The notes under the pieces: model-generated | The model's input: the letters and a program-made list of their open reading frames with translations, nothing else | Databases searched by the model: none | Told to the model about the DNA's origin: nothing | Shown: positions 23,501 through 36,298 of the stretch, one piece after another | How positions within the stretch are numbered: position 1 is the stretch's first letter | How the letters are laid out: each line of letters begins with the position of its first letter | Program-made: the position numbers and the translations under genes | Assembly (NCBI RefSeq): GCF_914767665.1 | Contig: NC_059503.1 | Span: 31,682,001-31,746,000, forward strand | Length of the DNA: 64,000 bases | From: Harmonia axyridis | Lineage: Eukaryota > Arthropoda > Insecta > Coleoptera > Coccinellidae | Direction: 5' to 3'

Positions 23501-24358
23501 AATGCTCAATCTTAAAATCTCAGGAATCAATTGCTTCGAACTATGCATATAATTGATTAATTAAATCGATGATATTCATTCTAATATTACTGTGAATAAA
23601 AAATTACCAACGTAGGTATTATTGAATGAAATTATATATGAGTTTAAAATCTTATAATTCTTTTTTATTTTGGATATGCAGAAGTTACGTATGAAAAAAT
23701 CCTGTTTCAGAATAATGATAATGATATGGTCTGAAACAAGAATTTAGTATGATTCTGTTATAATTATTAATATATTATAACTATAACTTAATTCGAATAT
23801 CCACCTCTCGAATGTATCACTTCATGAAAAATTATAGTTTTTTTTAGATTATGTATAATTCATGATCTCATTGTTCTATATAGTTTTGACGTAGTTACAA
23901 CTTTAGGGGAAATGGTGCTCTATTCATAATGGACAAATATATTTTTCACGGAAATACACTTAAAGCTTAAATATTCCTATGTTGAAATGATTTTGGAATA
24001 AATATGACATGCAAAACTGGCAAAAATTTTATATTCAATTTTTAGAATCGATGAAAGATTCAGAGGGCTTAAAATTCTCAAAAATATACTGGACAAAATA
24101 AATGAAAATGATGTGGGTTAATGAACTTTCTTGAATATTGCAGCATTTAATTTTTAAAATGCATGCTTGACCATATGTCCTCAATATATCCTGCATTTAT
24201 CATTATTATTCATCTTTGTAATTCTGTAAAATTGATCCAATTTACACATAATGCTTCTTAACACATAATTATCCATTGAAACGCGTTATTTTCACTTTCT
24301 GACCCATATTTTTTTCATGGAATTGCAAATTACGCCCCATGAACAATAACGCAAATAA
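23501..24358. other. No gene recognised
   Basis: AT-rich spacer with no motif I can identify. Confidence 0.35.
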
Positions 24359-24750
24359 CAGGGGAGTCAATTCTGGAGATCGATCGTTCACACGTTCGTG
24401 AACGGTGAAGTCGAACTTATGACGAGCTTTCATTATTTAAATTCATGGTCAAGAGTGCTGTGGACAGATTAGAGTTGATTTTCTCTAATTCTGTGGTTTT
24501 TCCGTTCATTTTTCCACACCTTGTAGAACAAAATCGTGCGAGAATATATCAGAAACGCACAGTTTTCATGGTTATATTTTATTATTCTATGTTGGTACTC
24601 CGAACTTTCCGCCACGGCTTTATCTGTCAATTCATCAATTTGCCTTGAAGAAATCAGTTCTCCCAACCAACATTTTTCAATGCAAAAATCACTAAAATAT
24701 ATTCATGGAAATATTTCATTAATTTCAATGAAAATGCAATGAATTAGAGA

Positions 24751-24874
24751 ATTGATTTTCTGTGATTACAAGTAGTGTTTAGTTTGTACCATATTCTTCC
24801 CAGATTCGAAGTATGTAAACAAATGTTACTGATATGGTACAAGCTAAGTAGTACTTGTAATCACAGAAAATCAA
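24751..24874. repeat. Short hairpin repeat
   Basis: ATTGATTTTCTGTGATTACAAG pairs with CTTGTAATCACAGAAAATCAACT, with a loop of about 60 bp and further pairing around TTTGTACCATAT/ATATGGTACAA. It looks like a small fold-back MITE. Confidence 0.7.
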
Positions 24875-25524
24875 CTCTTGACCACGAATCTGAATGAACG
24901 CTCCTTAGTTAGAATGAAGTCAATTCTAGGGCATAATAATAATAAATTCATTCATCCATAAATCATAATTCGATATATAATCATAGCATCAACTTTTTCC
25001 AACAAAAGTAATTCGCTCATTTATAAAGAAAAATTAACTTGGCATCAGGACAAAAGTCATCGCATAGTATCTTCTAGTTCTGGTACTTATGCATGCTTCG
25101 TGAGTTACTGATGCGTAAATGTTAAAATACAGTCCAAGGGTATAGATATAAACTGGGGGGTACTGAGGGTAATGAACCCCCCACCCCCAACATTTCCAAA
25201 ATATAAATTTCAGAATTCTCACGAAGACGAAGAACGAGTGATCATTTTATTGTTCTTTGATATCAACACAGCAGTAAAAATTCGAAACCCACCCTTTGAC
25301 GGTTTATGAGTATATATTATCGCTTTCAAGATTTCTTTTATTGCACTACGAGTAGGTCTATGTCCAAGGTTTATTATTTTCTTTTATATATATATCCGCT
25401 TTGTCGGCGTCGCCCCTTGTTTTGCTTTCTGTGATTTTTGCATTCGTCTTCGGTATACACTTACCCCTTGTTTTCGGTTTTTTATATCCTTCTAGGACTA
25501 CGAAAAACACTCTGTAACTAAAAA

Positions 25525-27052
25525 ATAAAGCGTTTGCGGGCCCTTTTTATTCTTAAAATTATCCAAGGAATCTGTCAGTTTCCTTCGTAGCTCCAATTTA
25601 GGAAAACCCTTTATTAGGTAAGAAAAATCGAATCAGTAATCAAAAAAAGCTATTATTTCGAGTAATTTGGTTAAAACTTCGTTATCAAACCTCTATTTCT
25701 CACATTACAGATAAGAGTAACGTTGTTGCCAAAAATCTTGTTGGATAAGCCTCCAAAAAAGAAATGATCTACGCTCTTGCCATACACATATATTTGGATG
25801 AAGTGTATCTTTCAGCTTCGATATTCTGTTCTCGTTTTGTATTTTGAAACTATTGTTGCTCAAAAGTTGCAATAGTACTTCAATAATCTTCAGAACTGTT
25901 ATAATAATAATTGTAATAAAAATAAAAAAGTGCATATTTTTTCCATATTTTGATTAAGAAAATAATCCGAATTCTTCTTTTCTCGGCCAATTCAGGGTTG
26001 ATTCTAGCCATGGCTCCTCCTCTGATATTCTGATTTTCATTTAATAATAATAAAGGTTATTTGCTTTCAACACAACCTAATATAATTTTCTATTAAATAC
26101 TGCAAATGAACATGATGAACAGGGGCTCATTAGAGGTTCGCCTGTTAGTTCTGAAAAAAAAATTCTTTTCCTTTAACGTCGCGACAACAGTATACAACAA
26201 ATTATTTATCATGTATAAACAATGACAAAAATTAACTCATATAAAATTCAAAAGTCTATTATCGGGTTGAAACTGTTAAAAATCTAGTTCTTAATTTCTG
26301 TCCAATTCGAGGGTAAAATTGTCTTAATCGTGAGAAAATATTTGTCAGTACTCTTGAGGGCACTTAATAATCCTTCATTCAAGCATCATGAATGTGAATT
26401 ATAAGGTAAGTAAATCCGCACCAACATTCACTGAATTTCCGAATCATTGAATACCTTCGCATCTCCATTCAGTAGCCTTGTTAGGATACATGCTATAATC
26501 TAAGAGTTCATCACCTATTTGTAGGTATGGTTCAGGCATATCGTGTTTACACATATATTGTGATGCACAATGCATGCATTTATTATTTGGCCTGTTTCTC
26601 TGGTGTGTAATTTATAGTACCCTGTGTTTCAACAAGCACCTGAAGGATGAAACGTATCTTCAGTAGTTCATTACACATTACACCTTTCGATCCTGCAACG
26701 AGTGTGCTTCAGGTTTTGGTTGAATTCGAATTGAGGTGTACCTGGTTCTGGGTTTACCATCAAACAGAGTTGAAAGCCAGGATCTCAGGTGGTATCCAGA
26801 GTCTCCTCAAGGGCGTAGATCTCTTTTTTCTTGGGGGGTAATCGAAAACAAAATTTTGTCGACAACGTTTACTCATATATCTCTAATGTAAGAAAGAAGG
26901 TTTGATAACGAAGTTTTAACCAAATTACTCGATGACCCATTCGATTTTTCTAACCTTATACAGAATGTTCCTAAATTGTAGATACGACTAAAAATGAGAG
27001 ATTAATTGGATAATTTTAAAAATAAAAAGTCCTATACATGGGCCCGCAAAAA
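25525..27052. mobile_element. Non-autonomous element with ~165-bp inverted arms
   Basis: Arms at about 25525-25690 and 26890-27052 are inverted copies at roughly 80% similarity. They share AGTAATTTGGTTAAAACTTCG, GAAAAATCGAAT and TTTTTGCGGGCC in mirrored order. A third partial copy of the outer end lies at 27488-27595. The interior has no transposase motif; a CAAGGGCGTAGAT...TTGGGGGG motif at 26812 is shared with 15947. Confidence 0.6.
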
Positions 27053-27487
27053 CAGTTTATCAAGTCATTATGAACGTTCTCTACAGATTAGGTAAATAAG
27101 TATTCAAACTTAAAATCAATTCATTCATCATAGCTTACTATATGAAGCTTCATAATAATTAATTAGAATTTTCCTGAGGATTATTAAATAATTGTTTGGT
27201 ATTTTTTTTTTAAATCGGTAGCAGACACGACAAAACTATAAGCAAAAAAGTGAAGAACTTGCCCAGAGTTTCTTCTTACATTTTTCTAAACTACCAGTGG
27301 TTCGCCAATAAAAAGTTCTGGAGTAAAGAAGCTGACATACTCTTTCAGAAAAAATATCACGCAGCAGATTTGCATTCAAAATTAGCATATCACATGATGA
27401 AAACTTTAAATTGAAATATCTATGTTAAATTTTAGTTGAATATCTTGGGAAGGGTATGTGCTATGGGAAAAAAACCTGAAATTCATG

Positions 27488-27595
27488 ATCTCGAATCTCG
27501 ATTATCTCGAAAACAAACCGTTTGCGGGCGCCTGCTAATTGACTCTATTTTTTTAAATTATCCGAGGAATCATACCGATGAAGAATGCAAAAATG
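27488..27595. repeat. Third copy of the GTTTGCGGGC repeat end
   Basis: CCGTTTGCGGGCGCC followed by TTAAATTATCCGAGGAATC resembles the outer part of the arm at 25525. An 85-codon frame across it (27436-27693) is unrecognised and probably not a gene. Confidence 0.45.
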
Positions 27596-27892
27596 CATCT
27601 AGCCTAAATCTCTCAAGACCTTCTTGCACCAAAATTTCATTCAGCCTCCCTGACGTTATTCGTTTTCACTTCAACACAGCACACTTCAGGTGAAATATTA
27701 AATGGTCTAACGTCAACGTCTGATGAAGAGTACTCTTTGTCGATCGAATATTTGAGCGAACATTTGGGAACGATTAGCTCATGCATGATTGGTTCCCTGA
27801 GAATTGCAGTTTCCTCAAATCTACGCTCATGACTTCGCGAACTTATACGTTCAACGAACGGACGATCTCGAGAATTGACCCCAGGATTAGTT

Positions 27893-29570
27893 TAATTTTC
27901 AAGTTAATAAACCCATTCCATTGATATCACTCTTAATCATTTTCAACAAAATTTAAAAGAAGCCCTAATTATGTGATAAAGTGATAAAGGCAGCTGTTCT
28001 CCATACTACTGTGAGCGTTCGTGAATAGTACACTTTGAGTATCTAGTAGTAAAAGCGATACTTTCCCGGATGACAATCTGTGGCCGTGGCCATCAAAAAT
28101 TGAGGTTCGGGAATGTGCTTTTACTACGAGGTTCACATAACTTCTATTCTTTCTGAAATCGCAATCAACATTATCATAAATTAAGGAGTTTTTAATTAAA
28201 TAATGAATTCCGATTTCAATACCATTGCATATGAAATCGTTTCCTTGACAATCGATGCGTTTATCAGTCAGGTAATCGTAACTATTCTGGTTTAATATCT
28301 ACATATCTTCGAAAAATATTTGAAATGGAAAGTGATGAGCAGGACATCACTAGAGTTTGTGAACGCTGCTGAAAATATCATCTTGAATTTGTTGCTGAAT
28401 ACATGCAAGAAAAAATATGAAAACGTTAACAAACGATTCATAATTATTGTCAAGAAGATAAAACGACCTCTCGATATATGAAAATGATTGCATATTTTTT
28501 CCATTTTTCTAAGAATTTGAAAGCATCTACATTACGGCCAAATTGTTGCATGCTGAAAGCATGTGACAATTCAGAATATTCTAAATGTTGTGCCTTTCTG
28601 AAACGCTAGAACAATAATTATAAATTGAAAAAAAATTGTCTGATGAATAAATCAAGGCCTTCATTACCATAACGCAAGCATTCGATCACATATACCTACT
28701 CAATGTATAAAGATTCAACATCTAAAAATTTTTAAGTTACCTAGATATTTATGTGGGGTTTACTTTCTAGGAGACCTTAATATAGGTACTTTTGTTTTAA
28801 TTATACAAACCGAATTGTAATGGAGATTTTCGATATGAACTTTTGATCAAAATATCTGATAACAAAACGAACAAGCAAAAATCATTTGTGATAAACGGAA
28901 CTTAACCCCTGTTAAGCTAGCAGAATCACTTTCGAATTTTTGATTTTCTTTTAGTCCAAAATTTAATCTACGTTAAGCAATCATAACCCACGATCTCTCC
29001 AAAAATTTAGGATTAGAAAATTTTTGAATAGGGTAATAAATCAGCCTAAAATTATGGCCTAAAAAAATCAAAAATTCGGAAGTGGTTCTGCTAAGGGGTA
29101 ATTCTTGGAAGGAAATATACAGCAATGCTTGCTGCAGTGGAGAGTATATATGATAGAGTGGGTGTCTCCTAAGATTGAACGCATCTAAAATATTTTTCAT
29201 AACTTTTTCGATTACTGCTGCTGATCAATCATCAGACTTTGAAAACCTTGAGATTACCTCAGGCATAAATATCAAAGATTCCGACAGAATAAAATATTCA
29301 GGACTTAAGGAGTTGTATTAGGAGCTATTAGTCATTTAAGATCATATCAATTGGCTATGTGCGGAAAGGTTAGGAAATGATATATCAGTTTTATATATCC
29401 TCAGTGATATATTAGATCTGGGTATCCTAAATATCTATACTCCTTTTGTAGTTTTGTTAGTATGAAAGTGGAGTAAAATACTGTTATAAAAATATTTTTT
29501 AAGAAACCAAATCTATTTCCAACTAAAATTTATATAACAATAGGAATATTTTGACATTAAACAACCTCCA
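27893..29570. other. No gene recognised
   Basis: AT-rich sequence before the LINE. Short open frames are unrecognised. Confidence 0.35.
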
Positions 29571-31526
29571 TTGTATTTGAATATTTTCCACTCATCTTTT
29601 CCTGAGAAGAGGGTGAAAATAAAGACATGTAAGAAATTCAGGGAAAATAAAGAAATAACGAACTTGAGGAGCAAACTTGAGGCTGCGAAAATTATTGCTG
29701 TTGTAAAGGGCGATGAAAGCAGTAGGAAACTCTGCAGTTCTCTGAAGATCAAACTGAAGGAGGCGATTAACCACTCTGTTAGAACAATGAATTCCAGAAG
29801 AATCGAAAAAGCTGAAAATAAACTCAAAGCAATGTGGAAGCTGATAAAACAACAAACAAACACAAAAAACCATACCAGCTCATCAGACCAAGTTATTACA
29901 GCCGACAAGATGAATGAATACCTCACTGGTATAGGCAAAGAAATAGCAGGAAGAGTTGGACCGACCTTGCAAGCATCAACTGATCAGCTTCACAGAATGA
30001 ATTTAAATGGTGCAGATTCATTATTTCTCTATCCGGTAACCGAGGATGAGATAGTCGACTCGATGAAAAAAATGAAAAACAAAAACACGAAAGATTTCTA
30101 TGGCATGAACGTTCAGTTGGTAAAGTCTATAGTTCAAAACATAAAAACACCATTGTGCAAGATCATAAATGACTGTTTCCAACAAGGAGTTTTTCCAGCG
30201 GAACTCAAGATAGCCGTGGTGACACCTGTTCACAAGGGTGGAGATACTGAAGAACAATCAAATTATAGACCTATTTCAGTTCTGCCAATATTATCGAAAG
30301 TATTTGAAATAGCGTTGAGGAAACACCTGGTTGACTTCCTGGAAAATAAAGCCCTACTTCACACCGCACAACATGGCTTTAGAAGATGCAGGTCAACAAT
30401 AACAGCGATGATTGACGTACTCGAAACCGTGCTAAAAGCATATGATGACTCGGAAGAAGTAGAAGTAACATCCATAGATTTAAGTAAAGCCTTCGATAGC
30501 ATCAGTCACGAAATTCTGCTGGAAAAAATGCAGTATTATGGCATTAGAGGATTGGCACACAAACTATTTCAATCATATTTAACGAATAGGCTCCAATCAG
30601 TGAAGTGGAATGAAAGCAGATCTGATCCCCTCGAAGTGAAATGTGGTGTCCCTCAGGGATCGATTTTGGGCCCAATTCTCTTCATTCTGTTCATGAACGA
30701 TATATTTTATAATATAACATGTAGCATGTGCTGTAGTTATGCCGATGATGTGGTAATTCTGAATAAGTCAGGCAATAAAACTGAACTTCAAGAAAAAACA
30801 AGTACAAGCGAAACGGAAGCACAGAGATGGTTTTCAGGCAATGGATTTCTTATGAATTCGACAAAAACCCAGAAGCTTTTGTTCACAAAAAGAGAGCCCT
30901 CTGATTCATCGCTGTTATATTTGGGACTCGAATTTCAACCATCGCTGAATTGGAGTAAGCATATAGACAATCTTTGTAAAAAATTATCAACCTCCATCTT
31001 CCTAATCAGACGAATGAGGCAAATAAGCGACATAAAAACCGCAAAATCAACATATTACTCGAGTTTCCATAGTGTGGCCACGTATGGTATATTGCTCTGG
31101 GGACAATGTGCAGATGCTCAAAGAGTTCTCATAAAACAGAAGATTGCTCTAAGGACCTTATACCAGATGAAGAACACAGACAGCTCTAGAGAAATATTTA
31201 AGAGGGAAAAAATACTTGCCATCACTTCATTCTTCATACTGGCTTGCGTTAAATATGTTCATCAACACCAGAACAAATTCCCGAGAAATGAAAACTATCA
31301 TAGTTATGATACTCGGGGAAAAAATCATTATGCTGTCCCATATGCAAGAATAAAGAGAACACAACAAGGTCCGAATCATACATGCCTGAAACTCTATAAC
31401 AAGCTCCCCAGCGATGTAAAAACATTAAGCCTACCTGCATTCACGAGACGGGTAAAAAGTTTGCTTCTCGAAGATACAATTTATAATATGACTGAGTTTT
31501 TTGAACTCACCTTTTCTGTCAGTTAA
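29571..31526 (+). CDS. LINE reverse transcriptase (ORF2 fragment, open frame)
   Basis: 651 codons stay open, the longest frame in the window. Motifs run in RT order: TPVHKGGD (about residue 215), NYRPISVLPILSKVFE, QHGFRRCRST, TSIDLSKAFDSISHEILLEK with the first catalytic aspartate near 303, GVPQGSILGPILFILFMNDI near 358-378, and YADD at 390-393 carrying the other two catalytic aspartates. After the RT comes a thumb region and a C-terminus of LKLYNKLPSDVK type, without RNase H. The AP-like endonuclease that should precede the RT is missing, so the copy cannot move alone. The listed start is just the frame edge (TTG), not a real initiator. The lack of frame damage suggests a fairly recent insertion. 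CR1/L2-like placement is inferred from the C-terminus and ATT tail. Confidence 0.85.
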   Translation: MYLNIFHSSFPEKRVKIKTCKKFRENKEITNLRSKLEAAKIIAVVKGDESSRKLCSSLKIKLKEAINHSVRTMNSRRIEKAENKLKAMWKLIKQQTNTKNHTSSSDQVITADKMNEYLTGIGKEIAGRVGPTLQASTDQLHRMNLNGADSLFLYPVTEDEIVDSMKKMKNKNTKDFYGMNVQLVKSIVQNIKTPLCKIINDCFQQGVFPAELKIAVVTPVHKGGDTEEQSNYRPISVLPILSKVFEIALRKHLVDFLENKALLHTAQHGFRRCRSTITAMIDVLETVLKAYDDSEEVEVTSIDLSKAFDSISHEILLEKMQYYGIRGLAHKLFQSYLTNRLQSVKWNESRSDPLEVKCGVPQGSILGPILFILFMNDIFYNITCSMCCSYADDVVILNKSGNKTELQEKTSTSETEAQRWFSGNGFLMNSTKTQKLLFTKREPSDSSLLYLGLEFQPSLNWSKHIDNLCKKLSTSIFLIRRMRQISDIKTAKSTYYSSFHSVATYGILLWGQCADAQRVLIKQKIALRTLYQMKNTDSSREIFKREKILAITSFFILACVKYVHQHQNKFPRNENYHSYDTRGKNHYAVPYARIKRTQQGPNHTCLKLYNKLPSDVKTLSLPAFTRRVKSLLLEDTIYNMTEFFELTFSVS

Positions 31527-31700
31527 CGTTGCATATCTGTGATATGTTTATATACTTCATATTGTGTAACTGTAGTGTCTACCTAAATAATAGTGTTCTG
31601 TTATATATTTTTTTGACAGGCCATATAATTTTTAATGGCGAATATTTATACATGTAATCATTAATTTGTAACATGTGTGAATAAATATTATTATTATTAT
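29571..31700 (+). mobile_element. 5'-truncated LINE (CR1/Jockey-like)
   Basis: The insertion runs from an abrupt start inside an ORF2-type frame, through the stop and about 155 bp of 3' UTR, to an (ATT)n tail at 31686-31700. 5' truncation with a short-repeat tail is the hallmark of target-primed LINE insertion. No target duplication could be delimited. Confidence 0.8.
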
Positions 31701-34700
31701 GAAGTTTGGTTTGTCTCCAAAAAATAATTATTAACTTTCCCTTCTAAGAACACAACAACGAAAAAAAACCCTTTGACGATATTAATTATTGAGCTTTAAG
31801 TTGAGATTGTCTGTGGTTTCCTTTTTTCATATGGTTAGGTATGTGCGAGGTACCTTACATACGTAGGTATAGTATACATATTGTCGTGTCTCTACTAACC
31901 TTTTCATCCTCCTTATGTGTCCTAATCTTTTTTCTCTTTGTTGTTTTTTCTTGTGAGATTTTCAAATGTGTATCTCGATAAAACTCATGAATGTCTGCTC
32001 ACACACATTGCTTAGGCAGAATCCCTCAAATCTTGTTCACCAAAATTGTAGTTATGTTATTTCGTGTAATATTATGTTATGTTATGATCTACAGATGTTA
32101 TGATGTACAGATGTTGTTATGTTAATTTACTTCTGGAAAATATTTATAGGTATTCTTTGTAAAGCTGGATAGATCCTCATTATACTTATTTTTTCGATTT
32201 TCAATCACTGTTATTTTAGCCTATTGGGTTCATTTTTTTTATCAAATTAATTCTTGTGAAAAGTCCATTGACTATTTTGATCGAGTTACAAAAAAAGAAA
32301 TAACTATAAATGAACTATAATTAAATACTAAAGCTCCTCAATATAAGGAATCAATTATTTTCTGAAATTCCTATAACCATCGCAATTTTTATTTCATTAG
32401 GCAAGTCATTATAGAAAGTTAATCCCTTCACAAGTGTTGATCCTGATACGGAAATTATCCACATAAAAGTTATTCTTATTCCTTATTGTATTCCTTCCCA
32501 AAATAACTGTTAACTAAGAGAATATTATGAGAAAGATAGAATAAGGTGGCTCAATGAAGTCGATAAATTTTGTTGATATCGTATATGAGATCATTATACG
32601 AGTATTCGCACAAAAAATTCGAAGTTTTATTTTTATTTCATAATAAAATTTGTCGACTCCACCTAAATTATTCACGTCTTGGGAGAAAAACTTCGAGAAT
32701 GATTTCATCAGTTTATAATTGATAGGATTATATAGAATGGACTAAAATTCGTAATTGATATTTTCAGCATGAATTCGAACTTAATATTCTCTAGTTCCCA
32801 TCTAAAACATAAACTAGGCCCTTGTTCCTTCAGGTGGTTGAATACAGTGACCTCCATCATAATGAAGGATATCTGTTCATACTGTATCATAACATAACCA
32901 TAAATTATAGTAATCTTGTTTGGAAAAACCGCAACATTTGTTATACCCAGAAATTATCAATAGTTTTTGGGATAGACGTCATACAAAATTCCAATAAGAA
33001 TGATATTATGGAAAGAAGCAATTCATCGCATGTATATTTTAGTTCACCAAAAGTAAACATATATTAAATACCTATCCTACAAAGAATTCGTTAAATTCTT
33101 TGCTTGTTTGCCTTTGGATTTCATGATTCAAATTTAAAAGTATAGTTCCTATTTCCTATCAAATTTCATGCTATTAAGTCTCTAGTTTTCACAAAAAGAT
33201 CAGAGGATTTTTTCAATTAAATTGTTGTATTCTTCACTATTGACTATAGTCCAGGTGTTTGAGGTAAAAAGGGTTTTGAAGATAAAGACATTTTTATAGG
33301 TTACTCAGGGTCCTCTCAGATGCTGAGTTTTCGACCTCGTGTCATGTGTGCTATCCCAGAGAGAGAATGAAAACATAATTATCGATTTTTTTCTACTTTA
33401 TCCTAGCAGAGAGTGAGCAGTGTTTTTCATTGAGTTTCCTTATAGTTATATCCGAGGTTACATCTTATGTCAGTTCATGTCAAGAGTATTTTGGGATTTT
33501 CAAGAAAGATAAAAAAAATTTGCAAAAGAGCTGTTCGAATTTTGCATTTGAAATGGAATTTCGTGTGTCGAAATGTTGAAAAAGTTAAAAAATGAATCAA
33601 CTTCAGTAAAAACAGGTGGATATGCAATTTCTTTATCTAATAAATCAATGTTCATAATTTTGGAAGATTGGAAAATGATGAAAGGTGGAGGTCGATGAAT
33701 AAATCAATTCCGATACTTCATCAATAAAAAACTTATGTAATTTAATTCGTGATGAGGCGTGCATTTACAATTTGATATGCAAACTTTTCAACAATCTTAG
33801 AGATTGCAGATAGCAGAAATGTAATATATGTGAATTTTGCAAAGTTTTAGCAAATTCGTCGAAAAAGATATGTTTTTTGAGGGAAAAAGTTTTGGATTAT
33901 GCATTATACAAATTATTTAGGCACCATGTTACAAGCCTATCAGTGTGAACGCATTTCTGTCAGAAATGGAAGCACACAACTCTTCTTTTTGTTCGTTTCC
34001 TCCAAATTCGTTTATTTGTTATTTTGAACCAAAACTTAATTTATTCAGTAACTGCACATGTTAAATGATTATATTTCACAAAATAAATAATCTGTCAGTT
34101 AAAAACCTTAGTTTTTTCTTTCACCTCGAGAATAAAATTAAAACAATATATGCTTAGTAATGCTTATTTTTTTACTGGATTCATTATTGACTTGGTGTGC
34201 TGAGTCTTCGCGCAACATCTATCTTCGTATATCCACTTTTTTTGTTTAAGAATCCTCCACACTCGATTCCTTTATTTTTATCTCGTTCAGAATACTTACC
34301 TACGTCAAACTTGATGCTACAGCCCACTTAATTGTATTGGGTTTTCACGAGAGTAGCAGTGTATTGACCTTCATCTTCAGACAGGATGGTGAGTGCTGAA
34401 TTCTTATATTCAACCACAAGGGAAATACCCATTCGGTCTGCAATAAAAACAGTGGAAGTGTTTATGACCAATTTTGATAGGTAAGAAGACGACTGAAGAG
34501 AATCTGAAGGATCGAATAAAACTGAGTTCTGATGAATTCCCAGTTAGTAATACAGTAGGTTGAAGTGATTATGCTGATAGCAAATTTGTTTTTCAACTAG
34601 TAGTTTATCATAATCCATATCACATAAACAATATCGGAATTAAAAACCTTCAAATAAAACTTGAAATTAATGAAGAAGTCATAACTACAAAGTTGTATGA

Positions 34701-34707
34701 AAGAGTG
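31701..34707. other. No gene recognised
   Basis: About 3 kb of AT-rich sequence. Short frames (32514-33067 region) have no recognisable product. No paired repeats were found. Confidence 0.35.
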
Positions 34708-34715
34708 AATTTAGC

Positions 34716-36003
34716 CAGGACCGTCGCTAGGGGGTAGGCAGGGTAGGCGGTTGCCTAGGGCGGCAAAATTCAAGGGTAGCATTTCAAGCTTGATCAACAA
34801 AAATTATATGTGTAGAAATTCAAAGTACCGAATGAGATTTAATTCAGTCAGCAACAACAGGAAGGAATACCGACAAATTTAATTAACATAAAAAACCATC
34901 AAAAAGACATGCACTCATCAGGCTTGTCGGCGTTCTCTTTACGTTGCGGAATGTTATTGCCACTTGGGGTACTGGATTATTTTCTTTTCAATTATCTAAT
35001 CAGAATGTTGATTCCTCAGAATGGAATGCAAAATATAAGAAAACAATTCCATTTCATCACTTCCAACTGATCCTTCTTGAGAAATATAAGAAGATTTATT
35101 ATGTCATACCACATTCCATTATTTTATAATATTCTTAATTTTTTATATCAAATTATCTAGTTTTTGGCATGGGCGCTTTCAAATTAAATAATGGTTCAAC
35201 CGATTATTTCACTCGATAAACAAAAAAAAAACAAATTTTCAAGCTTTTTCTAAATTCGAATCTGAGCTATGAACCTAAAAATGCAGGGCCCACTCTAGAT
35301 GGGCGGTAAATAATGGAGGGAGGCATTATCTACTTTTTCTGGGAAATCTGGATTAGTGAAAGAACGAATTTTTATTTTTTTTGACTCAAACGAATTTCAC
35401 TAATGATTTTTTTTCAAATCTACTAATCTTAAACATCTTTGCATCGTTAATATCTGTAACATCTATTCAAATTTAAAATAATGGTTCATTCGCATCATCC
35501 GGTTTTTTGATTCAATCATATCAAAGAAAAACAAAACGATATGTTCGAGCGTTATATGTAGTCAAAACTCAGCAAAAGGATCTGAAACCGGAATTCAATT
35601 AATATATTTTATCATTTATTCATAAGAATTCAATTGAGCACGTTTATGTTTATTGCATTCCACTTATCCTAAATCATCCATTGGATTCAAATTTGAATTT
35701 ATAAAAACTAATTACACTTAAAATACATTTTTTCCTTCCTAAAAAAATGGAAAAGTGCGGAGTTTTTCACACTGAATATTTGAAAAAAATTCACCAAACC
35801 AACATCCAGCCTAAACTCCCCCTCTCTTTTGCTTAGTACAAAATCCGTAAAATAGTATTTTTGCCGGGCCGGTAGAAACGCTTGAGCAGACGCTGGACCT
35901 CGATTATCCAATATTAATTTTTAGCATTCTGTAGAGTAAACTTCTGTTAGGGCGGCAAAATGGGTCTCTGCCTAGGGCGGCAGTTTGGCAAGCGACGGCT
36001 CCG
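34716..36003. mobile_element. Non-autonomous hAT element with TSD AATTTAGC
   Basis: The 8-bp direct repeat AATTTAGC flanks the element at 34708-34715 and 36004-36011. The ends are CAGGACCGTCGCTAGG and the complement of CGGAGCCGTCGCTTG. Sub-terminal GCCTAGGGCGGCAAAATT-type motifs occur at both ends (about 34755 and 35950-35980). An 8-bp duplication with C/G-rich CAGGR...-type ends is diagnostic of hAT. No transposase is left; the frames at 34944-35129 and 35708-35911 are unrecognised. Confidence 0.9.
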
Positions 36004-36011
36004 AATTTAGC

Positions 36012-36105
36012 CCTTAAAAGGGATTACCACCATGTGGTTTTTCGCGTATCGGTTTAACTTTGGTACCTATTCATATGTCCCCTATGGCGTTTCTGCGATG
36101 ACCAA
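36012..36105 (+). repeat. Unclassified dispersed repeat, copy 2
   Basis: GGGATTACCACCATGTGG then TTTTTCGCGTATCGG and TTTGGTACC match 23400-23500 in opposite orientation. It begins right after the hAT target duplication, so the hAT probably landed at the edge of this repeat. Confidence 0.6.
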
Positions 36106-36298
36106 GCTTTGTGCAAAGTAAATATCATCAATTTTTTTGCAAAAAACGAGAAGTAACCAAATTTTTTTCCATTCGAAAATTAACAATATTTATTCTCTAC
36201 CATGTAAGTGAAAACCCCATATAAATCGGTGAATTGTAATACTACTCTGTTATCTGTGTAAGAAATATCTCTAATTTCGGTAGTGGTGTTCCCTCTTA

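Larger units (their letters stand above)
24359..27892. mobile_element. Possible 3.5-kb inverted-repeat element
   Basis: GGGGAGTCAATTCTGGAGATCG at about 24360 is matched inverted near 27870-27890 (the complement reads GGGGTCAATTCTCGAGATCG). Further matching around GTTCG and AAGT follows for about 60 bp. The interior holds other inverted repeats but no transposase. The pairing is moderate and the flanks give no clear duplication, so two separate copies of one terminal sequence are also possible. Confidence 0.4.

Noticed and set aside
24359..27892. A confident 3.5-kb transposon
   Set aside because: Kept at low confidence only: the end pairing is modest, no target duplication is visible and the interior is other repeats.
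29513..29938. 141-codon minus-strand frame
   Set aside because: Hydrophobic shadow of the LINE RT frame on the opposite strand.
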